Shown here: piece by piece, positions 6,192 to 7,247 of the stretch
Layout: every line of letters begins with the position of its first letter
How positions within the stretch are numbered: the first letter of the stretch is position 1
Assembly: GCA_018400255.1 (NCBI GenBank)
Contig: JAGYMO010000370.1
Span: 1-7,247, forward strand
Source of the DNA: Deltaproteobacteria bacterium
Lineage (GTDB): Bacteria > Desulfobacterota > DSM-4660 > Desulfatiglandales > B25-G16
DNA: 7,247 nt
Reading direction: 5' to 3'
Position numbers and translations under genes: made by a program
The notes under the pieces: generated by a model
Told to the model about the DNA's origin: nothing
The model's database searches: none
What the model saw: only the letters and a program-made list of their open reading frames with translations

Positions 6192-6906
6192 GAAACAATC
6201 ATGGTATGGAGAGTCAGTCGGTATTTTGATTTTGGATGCAGCGTATCCTTGCATTCCAGGTAATGTCGGCAACGCAAGCAGCTTTTCCTTCCCAGTCAGA
6301 TACAAGGTCGTCAAAGGCGCCTCCATTGACCGCCTGCTTAAAAAAAGAGATATGACCTTATTAGAATCCTTTATCAACGCCGCCGTAGAATTACAAGAAG
6401 AGGGCGTTAAGGCAATTACCGGTGCCTGCGGCTTTATGGCCCTATTTCAGAGAGAGGTATCGGATGTTGCCGAGGTCCCCGTGCTTCTTTCGAGTCTCCT
6501 TCAGATTCCATTTATTTACCAAATACTAAATAGAAAGCGGAAGATAGGCATTATTACAGCTGATTCAAAATCCCTGACTCCTGACCATTTCATTTCTATC
6601 GGTGTCAGCGATGAGATTCCCTTGGTAATAAGAGGAATGGAGGATCAAAAAGAATTTCGAGAAGCTGTATTAGAAGAAAAAGGCAGCCTAGACTCCGACC
6701 TCATAGAAAATGAGGTTCTCAGCGTAGCGAGGGAATTAGTCACAAACAACACCGATGTTGGCGCAATTTTGTTGGAATGCAGTGACCTTCCACCATATGC
6801 TCATGCTATACAAGTGGAATTTAATCTTCCCGTATTTGATTTTACCACAATGATTCAATATGTCCACACAGCAGTTGTAAGAAAGGAATTCCAGGGCTTT
6901 ATGTGA
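6166..6906 (+). CDS. Aspartate/glutamate racemase-superfamily protein
   Basis: Probable cytoplasmic cofactor-independent racemase or isomerase of 246 aa. It opens with a beta strand VGILILDAAYPCIPGNVGNA. It carries two cysteines at the places expected for the two-base catalytic pair of Asp/Glu racemases: Cys88 in ITGACGFMALFQ, ending the first half, and Cys205 in ILLECSDLPPYA, ending the second. VGAILLECSDL corresponds to the 'GCTE' region of aspartate racemase. It does not carry the exact CNT and GCTE motifs of true aspartate or glutamate racemases, so the substrate is open; hydantoin racemase, maleate isomerase and decarboxylase relatives share this fold. The ATG at 6166 lies inside the regulator gene with only a weak upstream GGA. 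No later in-frame ATG would keep the first strand. It probably acts on the compound sensed by the regulator (inference). Confidence 0.8.
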   Translation: MKVYRITNKKQSWYGESVGILILDAAYPCIPGNVGNASSFSFPVRYKVVKGASIDRLLKKRDMTLLESFINAAVELQEEGVKAITGACGFMALFQREVSDVAEVPVLLSSLLQIPFIYQILNRKRKIGIITADSKSLTPDHFISIGVSDEIPLVIRGMEDQKEFREAVLEEKGSLDSDLIENEVLSVARELVTNNTDVGAILLECSDLPPYAHAIQVEFNLPVFDFTTMIQYVHTAVVRKEFQGFM

Positions 6907-6992
6907 GGGATAACGGGTACACGATAATACTAAAATAGAACTATTATAAGCAGAAGGTACGATACAGGGTTTAGATAGAGCGCTGATTAGAT

Positions 6993-7012
6993 CTCAAGCT
7001 GATTGGCCTGAG
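6993..7012 (+). other. Weak hairpin between the racemase-family gene and the downstream secreted-protein gene
   Basis: CTCAAGC (6993-6999) and GCCTGAG (7006-7012) pair except for one A/C mismatch, with a 6-nt loop. No T-run follows, so it is not a good terminator. A 7-bp direct repeat, GCTGATT (6982-6988 and 6998-7004), overlaps it. The rest of 6907-7040 shows no convincing gene; a TATTAT at 6942-6947 lacks a -35. Confidence 0.2.
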
Positions 7013-7040
7013 TAAGAGTTTGCCCAAAAGTAATACAAAA

Positions 7041-7051
7041 AAGGAGGTGAT
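7041..7051 (+). promoter_or_regulatory. Exceptionally complete Shine-Dalgarno sequence
   Basis: AAGGAGGTGAT is complementary over 11 consecutive bases to the standard bacterial 16S rRNA 3' end (ATCACCTCCTT). It is far stronger than any other ribosome-binding site in the window. It stands before a 9-codon reading frame rather than before the long downstream gene, which has its own AAGGAG. Confidence 0.75.
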
Positions 7052-7054
7052 GCT

Positions 7055-7084
7055 GTGTCAGGAAAATCAGTGTCAAAGGGTTAG
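7055..7084 (+). CDS. Possible leader peptide, 9 aa (MSGKSVSKG)
   Basis: A GTG at 7055 is 7 nt after AGGAGG (7042-7047), an ideal spacing, and the frame runs GTG-TCA-GGA to a TAG at 7082-7084. The peptide would be MSGKSVSKG. The alternative ATG at 7050 would encode 23 aa (ending SNIFSKE, stop 7119-7121, inside the Shine-Dalgarno region of the next gene). However, it lies within the Shine-Dalgarno itself and is too close to be used well. The mini-ORF ends 40 bp before the ATG of the secreted-protein gene. A leader-peptide or translation-control role is inferred. It has no run of one amino acid that would suggest classical attenuation. Confidence 0.35.
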   Translation: MSGKSVSKG

Positions 7085-7112
7085 TATCTTTATCAAGAGC
7101 AACATTTTTAGC

Positions 7113-7118
7113 AAGGAG
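7113..7118 (+). promoter_or_regulatory. Ribosome-binding site of the secreted-protein gene
   Basis: AAGGAG lies 6 nt before the ATG at 7125 and fixes that start. Confidence 0.75.
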
Positions 7119-7124
7119 TAGGAA

Positions 7125-7247
7125 ATGAAAAAAAGACGAATTTTTGTTCGGGGTTTGATGGTTTTACTGATAAGCGGGCTCGTGGTAGTTGGTTTTACCC
7201 TGCCCGTGCAATCTGCAACTCCTAAAGTGCAAAAATGGCAGCCATCA
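7125..7247 (+). CDS. Secreted protein, 5' end only; probable TRAP transporter solute-binding protein
   Basis: The first 41 codons are present and the gene runs off the right edge in an open frame. The N-terminus is a signal peptide: basic MKKRRIFVRG, a hydrophobic core (LMVLLISGLVVVGF), then TLPVQSA with cleavage near residue 30 or 31. The mature start, TPKVQKWQPS, resembles the opening of DctP-type TRAP solute-binding proteins, where a short first strand contains a Trp and leads into a 'qps/ s.wp.g' segment. With only about ten mature residues this family call is tentative; another periplasmic binding protein is possible. A regulator and an enzyme gene upstream suit a carboxylate uptake locus. 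The Shine-Dalgarno and start codon are clear. Confidence 0.6.
   Translation, partial: MKKRRIFVRGLMVLLISGLVVVGFTLPVQSATPKVQKWQPS

Noticed and set aside
6147..6377. 76-aa minus-strand frame across the regulator-racemase overlap
   Set aside because: It is antisense to two supported genes, with no start signal or domain.

Overview
The window looks like a bacterial chromosome segment of moderate to low GC content. The genes have Shine-Dalgarno starts and export signals of the Gram-negative type. A four-gene polyamine-type ABC importer, a GntR/FCD regulator beside an Asp/Glu racemase-family protein, and a likely TRAP-type binding protein together would suit a Desulfobacterota-like or other Gram-negative organism. 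That placement is inference; no rRNA or other marker gene is present. I see no rRNA, tRNA, CRISPR array, transposase or phage gene.

Layout. Bases 1-252 hold a GC-rich dyad hairpin near the left edge and a probable promoter/leader. Bases 259-4249 (+) form a compact operon: periplasmic substrate-binding protein, ATPase, permease, permease (order D-A-B-C of the Pot type). An AT-rich hairpin sits between the binding protein and the ATPase, and the last three genes overlap. Facing this operon is a 10-TM EamA/DMT-family transporter (4295-5137, -). The 376-bp divergent gap 5138-5513 carries candidate promoters in both directions and three inverted repeats. To its right lie a GntR/FCD regulator (5514-6191, +) and, overlapping it by 26 bp, an Asp/Glu racemase-superfamily protein (6166-6906, +). 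After about 150 bp comes an exceptionally strong Shine-Dalgarno sequence before a 9-codon ORF, then the beginning of a secreted protein (7125 to the window end) that resembles a TRAP solute-binding protein.

Working model. The ABC system would import spermidine/putrescine or a similar cationic solute: the binding protein delivers to the two permeases, and the ATPase powers transport. The right-hand block reads as a second locus: a metabolite-sensing repressor, an enzyme that may act on a chiral amino acid or related acid, and a downstream uptake system. The regulator could also control the divergent EamA transporter through the shared intergenic region. Most of the window is ordinary accessory transport metabolism. 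The items most worth a second look are the strong Shine-Dalgarno/mini-ORF, the regulator-racemase overlap, the apparently incomplete metal site of the FCD domain, and the intergenic palindromes.
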